Source: Mycobacterium sp. (GTDB taxonomy: Bacteria > Actinomycetota > Actinomycetes > Mycobacteriales > Mycobacteriaceae). Taken from it: DNA of 64,000 bases. The notes below the pieces were generated by a model, which searched no databases, was not told where the DNA came from, and was given only the letters and a program-made list of their open reading frames with translations. This document shows positions 42,578 through 63,840 of the stretch, one piece after another; position 1 is the stretch's first letter; every line of letters starts with the position of its first letter. The stretch covers positions 1 to 64,000 of the forward strand of contig JAGQTU010000015.1 in assembly GCA_020438865.1 (NCBI GenBank). Direction: 5' to 3'. A program made the position numbers and the translations under genes.

Positions 42578-42802
42578 GTGAGCATCAACCCGTTCGATGA
42601 CGACAGTGGCAGCTTCTTCGTCTTGGTCAACGACGAGGAGCAGCACAGCCTGTGGCCGAGCTTTGCCGACCTGCCCGACGGCTGGCGTGTGGTGTTCGGT
42701 GAAGCCGACCGGGCGGCCTGTCTCGAGTACATCGAAGAGAACTGGCCCGATATCCGGCCGAAGAGTCTGCGCGACCGGTTGGCGCAGAGCCAGGATCTTT
42801 AG
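42578..42802 (+). CDS. mbtH: MbtH-like NRPS accessory protein
   Basis: The 74-residue MbtH-family protein has the signature [62 protein letters not shown], including the conserved Trp residues. MbtH proteins bind NRPS adenylation domains and are needed for their folding or activity. The start GTG 42578 follows AGGAGA (42569-42574). It lies 29 bases before mps1 in the same operon, exactly as in known GPL loci, and should activate the Mps1 and Mps2 adenylation domains. A small hairpin begins at its stop codon. Confidence 0.95.
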   Translation: MSINPFDDDSGSFFVLVNDEEQHSLWPSFADLPDGWRVVFGEADRAACLEYIEENWPDIRPKSLRDRLAQSQDL

Positions 42803-42815
42803 GGCTTACGCCCTA
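42800..42815 (+). promoter_or_regulatory. Perfect hairpin spanning the mbtH stop, before mps1
   Basis: TAGGGC (42800-42805), loop TTAC, GCCCTA (42810-42815) form a six-base perfect stem that includes the mbtH stop codon. It ends 16 bases before the mps1 ATG, next to its ribosome-binding region (GGGAAAG). It could slow ribosomes, set mbtH:mps1 ratios or be a processing site. Confidence 0.4.
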
Positions 42816-42831
42816 GTGGGAAAGCTCACCG

Positions 42832-53102
<10,271 letters not shown>

Positions 53103-53106
<4 letters not shown>

Positions 53107-56100
53107 CCGCCGAACCAACCACGAGGACTCTGCTGTCGTTCGATCTCCTGGACGACGACGAGCACGAACAGCTCCACGAATGGGGCAACCGTGCGGCCCT
53201 GACCGAGCCCGGGCCCGACCCGGTGGCGATCCCGGCGCTCTTCGCGGCGCAGGTGGTGCGGGCCCCGGAGGCCCTGGCGCTGGTCTGCGGCGACCGGTCC
53301 TGGACCTATCGCGAGCTGGACGAGGCCGCCAACCGGCTGGCGCACACGTTGGCCGCCCAGGGCGCAGCCCCCGGCGAGACCGTCGCGCTGCTCATCCCGC
53401 GCTCCGGCGAGGCGATCATGGCGATCCTGGCCGTGCTCAAGACCGGTGCTGCCTATCTGCCGATCGACCCCGCCCATCCGGACGACCGGATCGGCTTCAT
53501 GCTCGATGACGCCGCCCCGCTGGCCGCGGTCACCACCGATGAGCTGCGTGCGCGGCTGGACGGCTCGGGTGTGACCGTCATCGACATCCACGACCCGGCC
53601 ATCGCCGGTCAGCCGGCCACACCGCTGGAGATGCCTGCGCCCGACGACCTGGCCTACATGACCTATACCTCGGGCACCACCGGTCGCCCGAAGGCGGTCG
53701 CCGTCACCCACCACAACGTCACCCAGCTGGTGGCCGGCCTGCACGCCGACCTGCCAGCGGGGCCCGGTCAGGTGTGGTCGCAATGGCATTCCCTGGTGTT
53801 CGACGTCTCGGTGTGGGAGATCTGGGGCGCCCTGCTGCACGGCGGTCGCCTGGTCGTGATCCCCGAATCCGTGGCGGGCTCACCCACGGACCTGCACAAC
53901 CTGCTGGTCACCGAGAAGGTGAGCGTGCTGTGCCAGACCCCGTCCGCGGCCGGCATGCTGTCGCCGGAAAAGCTGGAGTCCACCACGCTGGTGGTCGCCG
54001 GTGAGGCCTGCCCGCCCGATCTGGTGGAGCGCTGGGCCACCCACGGCCGCACCATGATCAACGCCTACGGCCCGACCGAGGGCACCATCTACGCCGCGAT
54101 GAGCGCCCCGCTGACCCCGGGTTCCACCGTGGTCCCGATCGGTTCGCCGATCCCCGGGGCGGCGCTGCTGGTGCTCGACAAGTGGCTGCGGCCGACGCCC
54201 GAGGGTGTGGTCGGCGAGCTGTACATCGCCGGGGCCGGCGTGGCGTCCGGGTATGTCCGCCGGGCGGGATTGAGCGCGTCGCGGTTCGTGGCGTGCCCGT
54301 TCGGGGCGCCCGGAACACGGATGTATCGCACCGGCGACCTGGTGCGCTGGGGTGATGACGGACAGCTCGAATACCTGGGCCGCGCCGATGAGCAGGTCAA
54401 GATCCGCGGCTACCGCATCGAGCTCGGTGAGATCCAGGCCGTCCTCGCCGGGTTCGACGGGGTCGAGCAGGCCGCCGTGATCGCCCGCGAGGACCGCCCC
54501 GGCGACAAGCGGCTCGTCGGCTACATCGTGGGCACCGCCGATCCCGCCGAAATGCGCAGCCTGTTGGCCAAGCGGTTGCCGGCCTACATGGTTCCGGCCG
54601 CCGTCGTCGCCCTCGAGGCGCTGCCCCTGACCGTGAACGGCAAGCTCGACAAGCGTGCGCTGCCCGCGCCGGAGTACGGCGGCGGCGAGGGAGCCTACCG
54701 CGCACCGGGCAATGCGGTCGAGGAGATCCTGGCCGACATCTACGCCGAGGTGCTCGGCGTGGAGCGCGTCGGCGTGGACGACTCGTTCTTCGACCTCGGC
54801 GGCGACAGCATCCTGTCGATGCAGGTGGTCGCCCGGGCCCGCTCGGCGGGCCTGAAGTGCCGCCCCCGCGACATCTTCGTCGAGCAGACCGTGGCCCGGG
54901 TGGCCGCCGTGATCAAGGTGTCCGGCGGTGAGGCCGGCGTGGTCGACGAGGGCATCGGCCCGGTGGTGGCCACCCCGATCATGGGATGGCTGCACGACGT
55001 CGACGGCCCGATCGACGAGTTCAACCAGACCCTCGTTCTGCAGGCCCCGGCCGATGTGACCGAGGCTGACGTCGAGACCGTGCTGAAGGCCGTAATGGAT
55101 CGCCATCCCACGCTGCGGTTGCAGGTCGAGGACGACGGCGCCGGCGAATGGTCGATGACGGTGGCCAAGACGGGTACCGTCAATGCCCGCGCCTGCATCG
55201 AGTCGGTGCCGGCACTGTCGGACGAGGCGCTGGTGGCGGCCCGGTCGCGGCTGAACCTGGCCGCCGGTGTGCTGCTGCGTGCGGTCTGGGCCGCCGACAG
55301 CGGCCAACTGGCGCTGATCATCCACCACCTTGCTGTCGACGGCGTTTCGTGGCGAATCCTGTTGGAAGACATCAACATCGCCTGGGCGCAGCACCACAAC
55401 GGCCAGCCGATCGCGTTGCCGCGCGGCGGGACCTCGTTCGCCCGGTGGTCCACAGTCCTGCAGGAGTACGCGCAGAGCCCCGACGTGCTCGCGCAGGCCG
55501 AGGTCTGGCGCGACGTGGTGCGCACCCCGGCGGTGCTGCCCGCGGTGCAGCCGGGGCGCGATACCTATGCCACCGCAGGCCAGGCGTCGGTGTCTCTGGA
55601 CACCGCGACCACCCGGCGGCTGCTCGGCGAGGTGCCCGCGGCGTTCCACGCCGGCGTGCAGGACATCCTGCTGATCGCCTTCGGACTGGCCTGGGCCGAG
55701 TTCCTCGGCACCGGTTCGGCACCCATCGGCATCGATGTCGAGGGCCACGGCCGGGATGAGGAGATCGCCGGCGACGACGTCGACCTGTCCCGCACGGTGG
55801 GCTGGTTCACCACGAAGTATCCGGTGGCGCTGACCCCGGGTGCGATCACCTGGGAGCAGGTGCGCGCCGGTGACGCCGCCCTGGGTGCGGTGATCAAGGA
55901 CGCCAAGGAACAGCTTCGCGCTCTGCCGGACGGGGCAACCTATGGGCTGTTGCGCTACCTGAACCCCGATGTCGATCTCGGCGGGGCCGAGCCGGGCATC
56001 GGCTTCAACTACCTGGGCCGCCTAGGCGCCGGCGCGGCCGATATGTCCGAGGACCTGTGGCGGATCAGTGACGACAGCCTGTCGCTCAGCGCCGCCGCGG

Positions 56101-59100
56101 CGGCGATCGACATGCCGTTGATGCACACGGTCGAACTCAACGCGGGAACCATGGACACCGATGCCGGGCCGCGGCTGCAGGCATCGTGGGCCTGGGCGAC
56201 CTCGGCGATGGACGCCGAGCAGATCGACCGGTTGAGTCGGCTGTGGTTCGAGGCCCTCGGCGGCATCTGCGCCCACGTGCAGCACGGCGGCGGCGGCCTG
56301 ACCCCGTCGGATCTGTTGCCCGCCAAGCTGACTCAGTCTCAGATCGACGATCTGAACGGGCAGTACGCGGTCGCCGACGTGCTGCCGCTGACTCCGGTGC
56401 AACAGGGTCTGCTATTCCACTCCACGTTCACCCGCGGCGCCGACGACATGTACGCGGTGCAGCTGGACATCACCATCACCGGGGTCCTGGACCAGCACCG
56501 GTTGCGTGATGCGGTGCACACGGTCGTGTCCCGCCATCCCAACCTCGCGCCACGCTTCACCGACCAGTTCGGTGAGCCCGTGCAGGTGCTGATGACCGAG
56601 CCACAGACCGCCTGGCGGTTCGTGGATCTGCGCGGCGACGACTGCGATCCCACCGCCGAGGTCGACCAGCTGTGCGCGACCGAGCGGTCGGCGGTGTGCG
56701 ATCTGCTGACCCGGCCGACGTTCCGGGCGGCGTTGATCCGCACCGCGGCCAACGAGCACCGGTTCGTGCTGACGTTCCATCACATCGTGATCGACGGCTG
56801 GTCGTTGCCGATCCTGCTGCAGGAGATCTTCGCCAGCTACTTCCGGCAGCGGCTCGCCGCTCCGGTGTCCTACCGCCACTTCGTGTCCTGGCTGGCCGGG
56901 CAGGACCGCAGCGCCGCCCATGAGGCGTGGCGCTCGGTGCTGGAGGGCTTCGACACCCCCACCCTGACGGCGGCACCCGCGGCGCCGGGTCCGCGGGCGG
57001 TGGAGTCTTACCGACTCTCGGCCGAGACCACGAAGGCCCTGGGGGATCTGGCCCGAGCCCAGCACACCACGGTCAACACCGTGCTGCAGGCCGCGTGGGC
57101 GCAGGTCCTGATGATGCTCACCGGCCACCGGGATGTGGCCTTCGGCACCGCGGTGTCGGGGCGGCCCGCGGAGTTGGCGGGGGCGGATTCCATCGTCGGC
57201 CTGCTGATCAACACGGTGCCGGTGCGGGCGAAGGCCGGCGCGGACACCACGGTCGCCGACCTGCTCGCCGAGGTGCAGCGTCACCACAACGACACCCTCG
57301 AGCACGAGCACCTGCCGCTGACCGAGATCCATCACCTCGCCGGGCAGGACCACCTGTTCGACACCCTGTTCCTCTACGAGAGCTATCCGATCGACACCAG
57401 CGCGTTCATGGGTGTGCACGAGCTGACGGTCACCGACTTCACCAGCCGCGAGTACAACCACTACCCGCTGTCGGTGATGGCCCTGCCGGGCGCCGAGATG
57501 GGACTCCGGGTGGAGTACGACACCCACGCCTTCGACTCGAGCCGCATCGCCACCGTGGTCACCCGCTTCCAGCGGGTGCTCGAAGCGATGACGGCCGACG
57601 CCGCCCAGCGCCTGTCGGCGATCGACGCGCTCGACGACACCGAGCACGATCAGCTCGAGGCGTGGGGCAACGCCGCCGTGCTGGCCGAGGCCGAGCCCAC
57701 GCCGCTGTCGATCCCGGAGGTGTTCGCCGCCCAGGTGGCGCAGACTCCGGACGCCCCGGCCGTGACGTTCGAAGGCCGCTCGATGAGCTACGCCGAACTC
57801 GACGAGGCGTCCAACCGGCTGGCGAACCTGCTGGCCGCGCAGGGTGTCGGCGCGGGACGGATCGTGACCCTGCTGCTGCCGCGCTCGGCCCAGGCGATCG
57901 TGGCGATGATGGCCGTCGTCAAGACCGGGGCCGCCTACCTGGCGATGGATCCGGCCGCTCCGGATACGCGGCTGGAGTTCATGCTCGGCGACGCCGCGCC
58001 GGCCGCGGTGATCACCACCGCACAGTTGCGTTCCCGGTTGGACGGGCACGATCTCCGCATCGTCGACATCGACGACGCATCCATCGATGCCCAGCCCGCC
58101 ACGGCGTTGCCCGCGCCGTCGGCCGACGACATCGCGTACATGATCTACACCTCCGGCACCACCGGGACTCCGAAGGGTTCGGTGATCAGTCACCGCAATC
58201 TGACCCAATTGATCGATTCGTCGCCGTCGAAGCTGCCGTCCGGCCGCGGCCGGACCTGGTCGCAGTGGCACTCGCTGGTCTTCGACGTCTCGGTGTGGGA
58301 GGTCTTCGGGTCGCTGCTGACGGGCACGCGGTTGGTGATCGTTCCCGAGGCGGTCGCCGGTTCACCGACGGACCTGCACGATCTGTTGGTTGCCGAGAAG
58401 GTCGACGTCATCTTCCACACCCCGTCGGCGGCGGGCATGCTCGACTCGACGGGCCTGGAGCACGCGACCGTGGTGCTCGGCGGCGAGGCCGTGCCCGTGG
58501 AACTCGTGGAGCGCTGGGCCGCCGACCGGCGGGTCCTGGTCAACGGTTACGGCCCCTCGGAGTGCACGATCTACTCCACGATGAGCACGCTGGTGCCGGG
58601 GCAGTCGGCGGTGCCGATCGGCGTGCCGGTGCCCGGCGCGGCGGGCTTCGTGCTCGATGAGTGGCTGCGCCCGGTGCCCGCCGGGGTGGTCGGCGAGCTG
58701 TACATGGCCGGCGGCGGGGTGGGTGTCGGCTATCTGAACCGCTCGGGCTTGACCGGGTCGCGGTTCGTGCCGTGCCCGTTCGGTCCGGCCGGATCGCGGA
58801 TGTACCGCACCGGCGATCTGGTGGCGTGGGGCGGCGATGGCCAGCTTCTCTACCTGGGCCGCGCCGATGAGCAGGTCAAGATCCGCGGCTACCGCATCGA
58901 GCTCGGTGAGATCCAGACGGTGCTGGCCGGTCTCGACGGTGTCGAGCAGGCCGCGGTGATCGCCCGCGAGGACCGCCCCGGTGACAAGCGCCTGGTCGGC
59001 TACGTCACCGGCGACGTCGAGGCGGGTGCGGCCCGCGCCACGCTGGCCGAACGCCTCCCGGCGTACATGGTGCCCGCGGCCGTCGTGGTCATGGATGCGT

Positions 59101-60770
59101 TGCCGTTGACGGTGAACGGCAAGCTGGACCGGCGTGCGCTACCGGCCCCGGAGTACCAGAACGCGGCGAAGTACCGGGCCCCGCAGAGTGCGGTCGAGCA
59201 GGTGATCGCGGACATCTATGCGCAGGTGCTCGGTTTGGCGCAGGTGGGTGCCGACGATTCGTTCTTCGAGATCGGTGGGGATTCGATCTCGGCGATGCGG
59301 TTGATCGCTGCGGTGAACACGGCCCTGGATGTCGAGTTGGGGGTGCGGGCGGTCTTCGAGACCCCGACAGTGTGCGGCCTGGCTCGCCAGATCGACGCCG
59401 GAGCCGGTGACGCCGGCCCGGCGCACGGGCCCAGCTTCACCGAGGTCCACGGGGTGGCGCCCAGCGAGGTGCACGCCGGCGACCTGAGGCTGGAGAAGTT
59501 CATCGACGCCCCGACCCTGTTGGGTGCGCCGAGGCTGCCTGCCGCCATCGGTGAGGTCTCGACGGTGCTGTTGACCGGGGCGACCGGGTTCCTGGGCCGC
59601 TACCTGGTGCTGGAATGGCTCGAGCGCCTGGCTCCGGTTGGCGGCACGCTGATCTGCCTGGTGCGCGGGGAGTCCGATGAGGGCGCCCGCCAGCGTCTCG
59701 AGCGGGCCTTCGACACCGGTGACGCCGCGCTGCTGGCCCAGTTCCGGGCCCTGGCCGCCGACGGCCGGTTGCGCGTGATCGCCGGCGACAAGGGACAGGT
59801 CGACCTGGGGCTGGACTCAGAGCGGTGGAGCAGGCTGGCCGAATCCGTCGATCTCATCGTGGATTCCGCGGCGTTCGTGAACAGTGTGCTGCCCTACAGC
59901 GACCTGTTCGGCCCGAACGTGGTCGGCACCGCGGAACTGATCCGGCTGGCCATCACCACCAAGTTGAAGGCCTTCACCTACGTCTCGACGTCCGACATCG
60001 GCCGTCAGGTCGAGCCAGGACTGTTCACCGAAGACGCCGACATCCGCGAGATCAGCGCGACCCGGGTGGTCGACGGCAGCTACGCCAACGGCTACGGCAA
60101 CAGCAAGTGGGCCGGTGAGGTGCTGCTGCGGGAGGCCCATGACCTGTGCGGGCTGCCGGTGGCGGTGTTCCGTTCCGGGATGATCATGGCCGACCCGCGC
60201 TTCACCGGGCAGCTCAACCTGACCGACACGGTGACCCGGATGATCTACAGCGTGATGCTGACCGGGGTGGCGCCGGGCTCGTTCTATCAGCGCGACGCCG
60301 CCGGCAACCGGCAGCGGGCGCACTTCGACGGGCTGCCGGTCGGCTTCGTCGCCGAGGCCGTCACCACCCTGGGTGCGGAGGCCGAGGAGGGTTTCCTCAC
60401 CTACCACGTGATGAACCCGCACGACGACGGCATCGGCATCGACGAGTACGTGGACTGGCTCATCGAGGCCGGCTACCCGATCGAACGGGTCGAGGACTTC
60501 GGGCAGTGGGTGCAGCGCTTCCACGCCGGCCTGGCGGCGCTGCCCGAACAGCAGCGGCACAACACCGTGCTGCAGATGCTGCTCATCCTGCTGCACAGTA
60601 ACCACGACGTGCAGGCGCCCGAGCCCACCCTGGGCTCGTTCGCCCCCACCGACAGGTTCCAGGCTGCCGTGCAAGCCGCCCACATCGGCCCCGACGGAGA
60701 CATCCCGCATGTCACCCCGGAGGTCATCACCAAGTACGTCACCGACATGCAACACCTCGGGCTGCTCTAG
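53103..60770 (+). CDS. mps2: GPL peptide synthetase 2, NRPS modules 3 and 4 with terminal reductase (A-T-E-C-A-T-R)
   Basis: The 2555-residue NRPS starts directly with an A domain. Order: A3 ([10 protein letters not shown] near 189; YGPTEG near 321), T3 (LGGDS near 565), E3 ([10 protein letters not shown] near 740), C4 (HHIVIDG near 1226), A4 (near 1681; YGPSEC near 1816), T4 (IGGDSISAM near 2056) and an SDR-type thioester reductase R ([13 protein letters not shown] near 2155; YGNSKWAGE near 2325). Pockets read D-V-W-C-V-A-A-I-Y-K (A3) and D-V-W-F-V-G-G-I-Y-K (A4). These are not decisive by themselves but share several positions, and both add Ala in known GPL systems. E3 gives D-Ala; module 4 has no E, and R releases the chain as L-alaninol. 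ATG 53103 overlaps the mps1 stop. The matching C3 is at the end of Mps1. Confidence 0.95.
54379..54438 (+). repeat. A-domain core repeat, copy 3 of 4
   Basis: Third copy of the A8 core tract, in A3 of mps2. Confidence 0.8.
55630..55770 (+). repeat. E-domain repeat, copy 3 of 3
   Basis: Third copy of the [20 protein letters not shown] tract, in E3 of mps2. Confidence 0.75.
58860..58919 (+). repeat. A-domain core repeat, copy 4 of 4
   Basis: Fourth copy of the A8 core tract, in A4 of mps2. Confidence 0.8.
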
Positions 60771-60884
60771 GCAGGACGGGTGCGGGGTTACGCCTGGAGA
60801 CGACTTTCTAGCAAATCCACATACGCTGCGGACTGGAAGGTGATGGGTATAAGTACAGTGGCAGGCAGCAGTATTTGAGACGAT

Positions 60885-60893
60885 TGGCATAAT
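60885..60893 (+). promoter_or_regulatory. Candidate extended -10 promoter for the gap genes
   Basis: TGGCATAAT fits the form TGnnAnAAT of extended -10 promoters. It lies 38 bases before the gap start at 60931, in a notably AT-rich stretch between mps2 and gap. This suggests the gap pair can be expressed apart from the NRPS genes. Confidence 0.4.
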
Positions 60894-60930
60894 TTCCTTA
60901 ATTGGCAGCAAATAAGGTAGGGTGACCTCC

Positions 60931-61725
60931 GTGTGGCGTGACGTGATGTTGATGACGCTCTTGGTGGTGCTCAACCCGTTCCTTATCGCGGTGATTCTGC
61001 TCATCATCTCGCGACCGCGGCCCGTGCAGAACCTGTTCGCCTATTGGATCGGCTGCATGATCACCAACGTGCCGATCTTCTTGGTGCCATTGGTGGCACT
61101 GCACGTCATACCGTCCTTTGCAAACTTTGCCCACGACTTAGCGACCCCAGACCCGGGCGCCACTTTCAAACCCATTCAGTTCGGCGCGGGTCTTCTCATG
61201 TTGTTTGTTGCCGCCTCGGTAGCGGTGCGCAAGAAAAAGAAGGAACGCAAAGAACTTTCAGTCCCGGTCTGCGTCGGAGGCGATTCGGCAGTCCTGCTCG
61301 AGGAGCGTCCCGAGCCGCCGGCTCTGGAATCGCGGCCGCCTGGTCGGCTCGGCGACGCCGTGGAGAGCCTCAAAGCTACCGCCAAGCGGGCGCAAACTGC
61401 CTGGGAGAACGGCAACCTTTGGCTTGCGGTGCTTTTCGGCATGGGATGCGTCCCGTCGCTCACCATGGTGCTGCTGGTGGACTCATTGATTGTCGGTTCG
61501 GGAGCTTCGATTGGCATGCAGGTCGTCATCGCCGTCGTCTTCATCCTGACCATGTTTATAGTTCTCGAGTTCGCCCTGTTGAGTAACCTCGTTGCTCCGG
61601 CGAAGACTCAAGCGGTCCTCCAGCCGCTGCACGACTGGTCGGCGGCCCATATCAACGCCATCGTGATCACTCTGCTGTCCGTGGTCGGCGTTTGGAACGT
61701 TGCCGTCGGCTTGGGTTTCGTGTGA
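60931..61725 (+). CDS. gap: Gap, GPL addressing integral membrane protein, first tandem copy
   Basis: The 264-residue protein has six predicted helices: three in the first third (VMLMTLLVVLNPFLIAVILLI, LFAYWIGCMITNVPIFLVPLVAL, a third near 90) and three in the last. A basic loop, KKKKERKE, and a Pro-rich cytosolic segment lie between them. Family marks are SRPRPVQNLFAYW, ATPDPGATFKPIQ and PAKTQAVLQPLHDWSAAH. Gap is required for GPL transport to the cell surface in M. smegmatis. GTG 60931 gives the family start MW; the in-frame GTG 60922 is a nine-base longer alternative. It lies 160 bases after mps2, on the same strand. Confidence 0.9.
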   Translation: MWRDVMLMTLLVVLNPFLIAVILLIISRPRPVQNLFAYWIGCMITNVPIFLVPLVALHVIPSFANFAHDLATPDPGATFKPIQFGAGLLMLFVAASVAVRKKKKERKELSVPVCVGGDSAVLLEERPEPPALESRPPGRLGDAVESLKATAKRAQTAWENGNLWLAVLFGMGCVPSLTMVLLVDSLIVGSGASIGMQVVIAVVFILTMFIVLEFALLSNLVAPAKTQAVLQPLHDWSAAHINAIVITLLSVVGVWNVAVGLGFV

Positions 61726-61765
61726 TCTCGCGAAGGCACTCCCGACCGGACTAAGTTCTACGCCC

Positions 61766-62560
61766 ATGTGGCACGAAGTGTTGGTGTTGGCGCTTCTGGT
61801 GTCACTCAACCCCGTGCTGATCGCATTCACGCTGCTGGTGATCTCCCGGCCGCGCACCGTGCAGAATCTCCTCGCCTTCTGGGTCGGCAGCTTCGCCGTA
61901 AACGTGTCGGCCTTCCTCGTCGCGTTGACGGCGTTGCACCTAGTGCCCTCGTTCGCCGGTTTTGCGCACCGGCTGGCGACCCCTGATCCCAGAACATCCG
62001 TCGAGCCGCTGCAAGTCGCCTCAGGGGCCGCCGCACTAATTCTGGCAGCCGTGATTGGGGTGCGTCTTTGGATGCGCAATCGGACGAAACAGCCCGTGGC
62101 GCCAGGGGTGGCCGGTGACGAGTCGGTGGATGCGGTCGATACCGGAGCATTTACCTCGCCGCCCGGCCGGCTCACCGCTGTGATTGCGCGCGTGACGTCC
62201 GCAGTGAAGCGGCAACTGGCTCGCGCCCGGGCCGCCTGGGAAGGCGGATCCCTTTGGATGTCGATGCTGATGGGGCTGGGTTACTTCGCCGAACTGCCGT
62301 TGGTCTTGCTGATCGGCACCATCGTCGTGGCCTCGGGCACCTCCATCGCAACCCAGATCGCTGCCGTCGTTGCTTTCGTCCTCGTGATGCTCGGGATCGT
62401 GGAACTGGCTCTGGTCGGCTACGTGATCTCGCCGCAGAAGACCCAGGCGGTGCTGCAACCGCTGCATGACTGGTCGGCTGCCCACCGCAAGCAGATCCTC
62501 ATCGCGCTGTTGGTCGTCGTCGGAATCTGGTTGACGGTCAAGGGTTTCGGCATTGCTTGA
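61766..62560 (+). CDS. Gap-family integral membrane protein, second tandem copy
   Basis: The 264-residue paralogue of the preceding gene begins MWHEVLVLALLVSLNPVLIAFTLLVISRPRTVQNLLAFWVG. It has the same two blocks of three helices, ATPDPRTSVEPLQ and PQKTQAVLQPLHDWSAAH. ATG 61766 lies 40 bases after the first copy, so the two probably share a transcript. The longer frame from 61700 overlaps the first copy and does not fit the family. Tandem copies may act as a heteromer or serve different GPL forms. Confidence 0.88.
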   Translation: MWHEVLVLALLVSLNPVLIAFTLLVISRPRTVQNLLAFWVGSFAVNVSAFLVALTALHLVPSFAGFAHRLATPDPRTSVEPLQVASGAAALILAAVIGVRLWMRNRTKQPVAPGVAGDESVDAVDTGAFTSPPGRLTAVIARVTSAVKRQLARARAAWEGGSLWMSMLMGLGYFAELPLVLLIGTIVVASGTSIATQIAAVVAFVLVMLGIVELALVGYVISPQKTQAVLQPLHDWSAAHRKQILIALLVVVGIWLTVKGFGIA

Positions 62561-62596
62561 GTCGGCATCCGGTATACCTGGGTCCGCGCGCTGAGC

Positions 62597-63331
62597 TCAG
62601 TGGGTTGCGCCGTTGAACCATCTCGTCTTGATCCGCCAGGAATGCGCCGAGGCGACCGCGAACCCCGCGCCGCAGGTGCAGGCGAAGAACCACACCAGGG
62701 TGCCGCCTTCGACGGCCTGCAGCGGCGCGACATAGGCGGTGATGATCCGAATCGCGCACGCCACGATGCCGGCCGCGGAGGCGAACAGATAGACGTTGGC
62801 GATAAGGCGGGACCGCGGATCCCGGCGCAGGATGAGCAGGGCCCGCGACCCATAGCCGAGCAGGTAGATCAGCATCCCGCAGAGCAACAGCCAGTACGTG
62901 CTGAGCCAGAAGTCGGTGGGCACATCGAAGAAATCCGGACGGTAGATCGCCGCCCCGTTCCCCAGCGAGAAGGTCGCCAGCATGAGCGGGATGCACAACG
63001 TCGCCGGCCGCTCGACGTACTGCTTGAACGCGGACTGCATCGCCTCGTCGTCCTGCAGTCGGCCCAGCGCGTTGTAGACCATGGCCGATGCGGCCACCAC
63101 ATAGCAGTCGTGGCCGATGTAGTCCTCGAGGTTCCACTTGCCGGTGAGCGCGTGCAACGCGCGGCCGATCGTCTCCGACGCCAGCGGTGACATCAACAGG
63201 ACCGCCAGACCCTGCAACGCGATGTTGAGGGTGGCTGCGACCTCCCAGCGGCAATTCCACGTCACCCGGCGGATCCACAGGCTCCACGCAATACAGCCCA
63301 CTGTGATTGCGATGAGTGAAGCAAGAGCCAT
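62597..63331 (-). CDS. Integral membrane protein, function unknown
   Basis: The 244-residue protein has about six or seven predicted helices (ASLIAITVGCIAWSLWI, WEVAATLNIALQGLAVLLM, TLCIPLMLATFSLGNGAA, LSTYWLLLCGMLIYLLG, VYLFASAAGIVACAIRIIT, LVWFFACTCGAGFAVA). I recognise no family with confidence. It lies just downstream of a small HTH gene on the same strand, so the two may work as a regulator-membrane protein pair. It is convergent with the gap genes and probably marks the right end of the GPL locus. Confidence 0.75.
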   Translation of the reverse strand: MALASLIAITVGCIAWSLWIRRVTWNCRWEVAATLNIALQGLAVLLMSPLASETIGRALHALTGKWNLEDYIGHDCYVVAASAMVYNALGRLQDDEAMQSAFKQYVERPATLCIPLMLATFSLGNGAAIYRPDFFDVPTDFWLSTYWLLLCGMLIYLLGYGSRALLILRRDPRSRLIANVYLFASAAGIVACAIRIITAYVAPLQAVEGGTLVWFFACTCGAGFAVASAHSWRIKTRWFNGATH

Positions 63332-63369
63332 GGTGTCGCCTTATATCCCCGAATAAACGTCAGCAAATA

Positions 63370-63726
63370 CTACAGCGGGGGAGCATCCGGTCGCGGCTGT
63401 AATTCGGATAGTTTGGTCCGCAGGGGTGCGGAAGGTGCGGAATTAATTGTCGCCACAGTAAATGGCGTTGATTCCACATAGTTCCACACGTCCTGACGGC
63501 TCATCAGTCCGAAGCGGACCTGCAGATCCGGATAGCTCAGGTCGAATCTGCCTGCCAGCAAGCGTAATTCCTCGGCGTTGGGATAGTCCGCGTCCTTGAT
63601 CCGCCGGTAGTACGTGCTGCTGGAGATGCCGAGGGCGTCGTAGATCTCCTTGACATCGACATCGCCGTCGAGGAGGTATTCGAGAAGCGCCTTGAGTTGT
63701 CTGCCGTTTTCGTCGGTGCGGGGCAC
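63370..63726 (-). CDS. Small HTH transcriptional regulator
   Basis: The 118-residue protein has an N-terminal helix-turn-helix in LKALLEYLLDGDVDVKEIYDALGISSSTYYRRIKDADYPNAEELRLLAGRF (about residues 9-60), and a C-terminal part without known motifs. It most resembles XRE/lambda-repressor-like or transposase-type HTH regulators. GTG 63726 is chosen because it starts the conserved domain; the longer frame to 63957 overlaps the divergent gene and has no coding character there. It is upstream of the membrane protein gene on the same strand. Symmetric elements in the spacer at 63782-63840 are plausible targets. Confidence 0.72.
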   Translation of the reverse strand: MPRTDENGRQLKALLEYLLDGDVDVKEIYDALGISSSTYYRRIKDADYPNAEELRLLAGRFDLSYPDLQVRFGLMSRQDVWNYVESTPFTVATINSAPSAPLRTKLSELQPRPDAPPL

Positions 63727-63781
63727 CCGTTCACGATAACCCGAACCCCCGGTAATGGGTAATGGCAACCTCCTCCGGTAA

Positions 63782-63793
63782 TTCCGCGCGGAA
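63782..63793. promoter_or_regulatory. 12-bp palindrome in the divergent spacer
   Basis: TTCCGCGCGGAA is a perfect palindrome, nearly extended by AATT on both sides. It lies 56 bases before the HTH gene start and directly before a perfect -35 hexamer TTGACA (63795-63800) reading right. Confidence 0.45.
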
Positions 63794-63814
63794 ATTGACA
63801 TTGCCGTCACAGTA

Positions 63815-63840
63815 TTGGGACTGATCTCCCAAAATTGGGA
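63815..63840. promoter_or_regulatory. Three TTGGGA half-sites, candidate operator
   Basis: TTGGGA occurs at 63815-63820 and 63835-63840, exactly 20 bases apart, with the inverted form TCCCAA at 63827-63832 between them. The array covers the -10/+1 area expected for the rightward gene starting at 63863. Confidence 0.5.
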
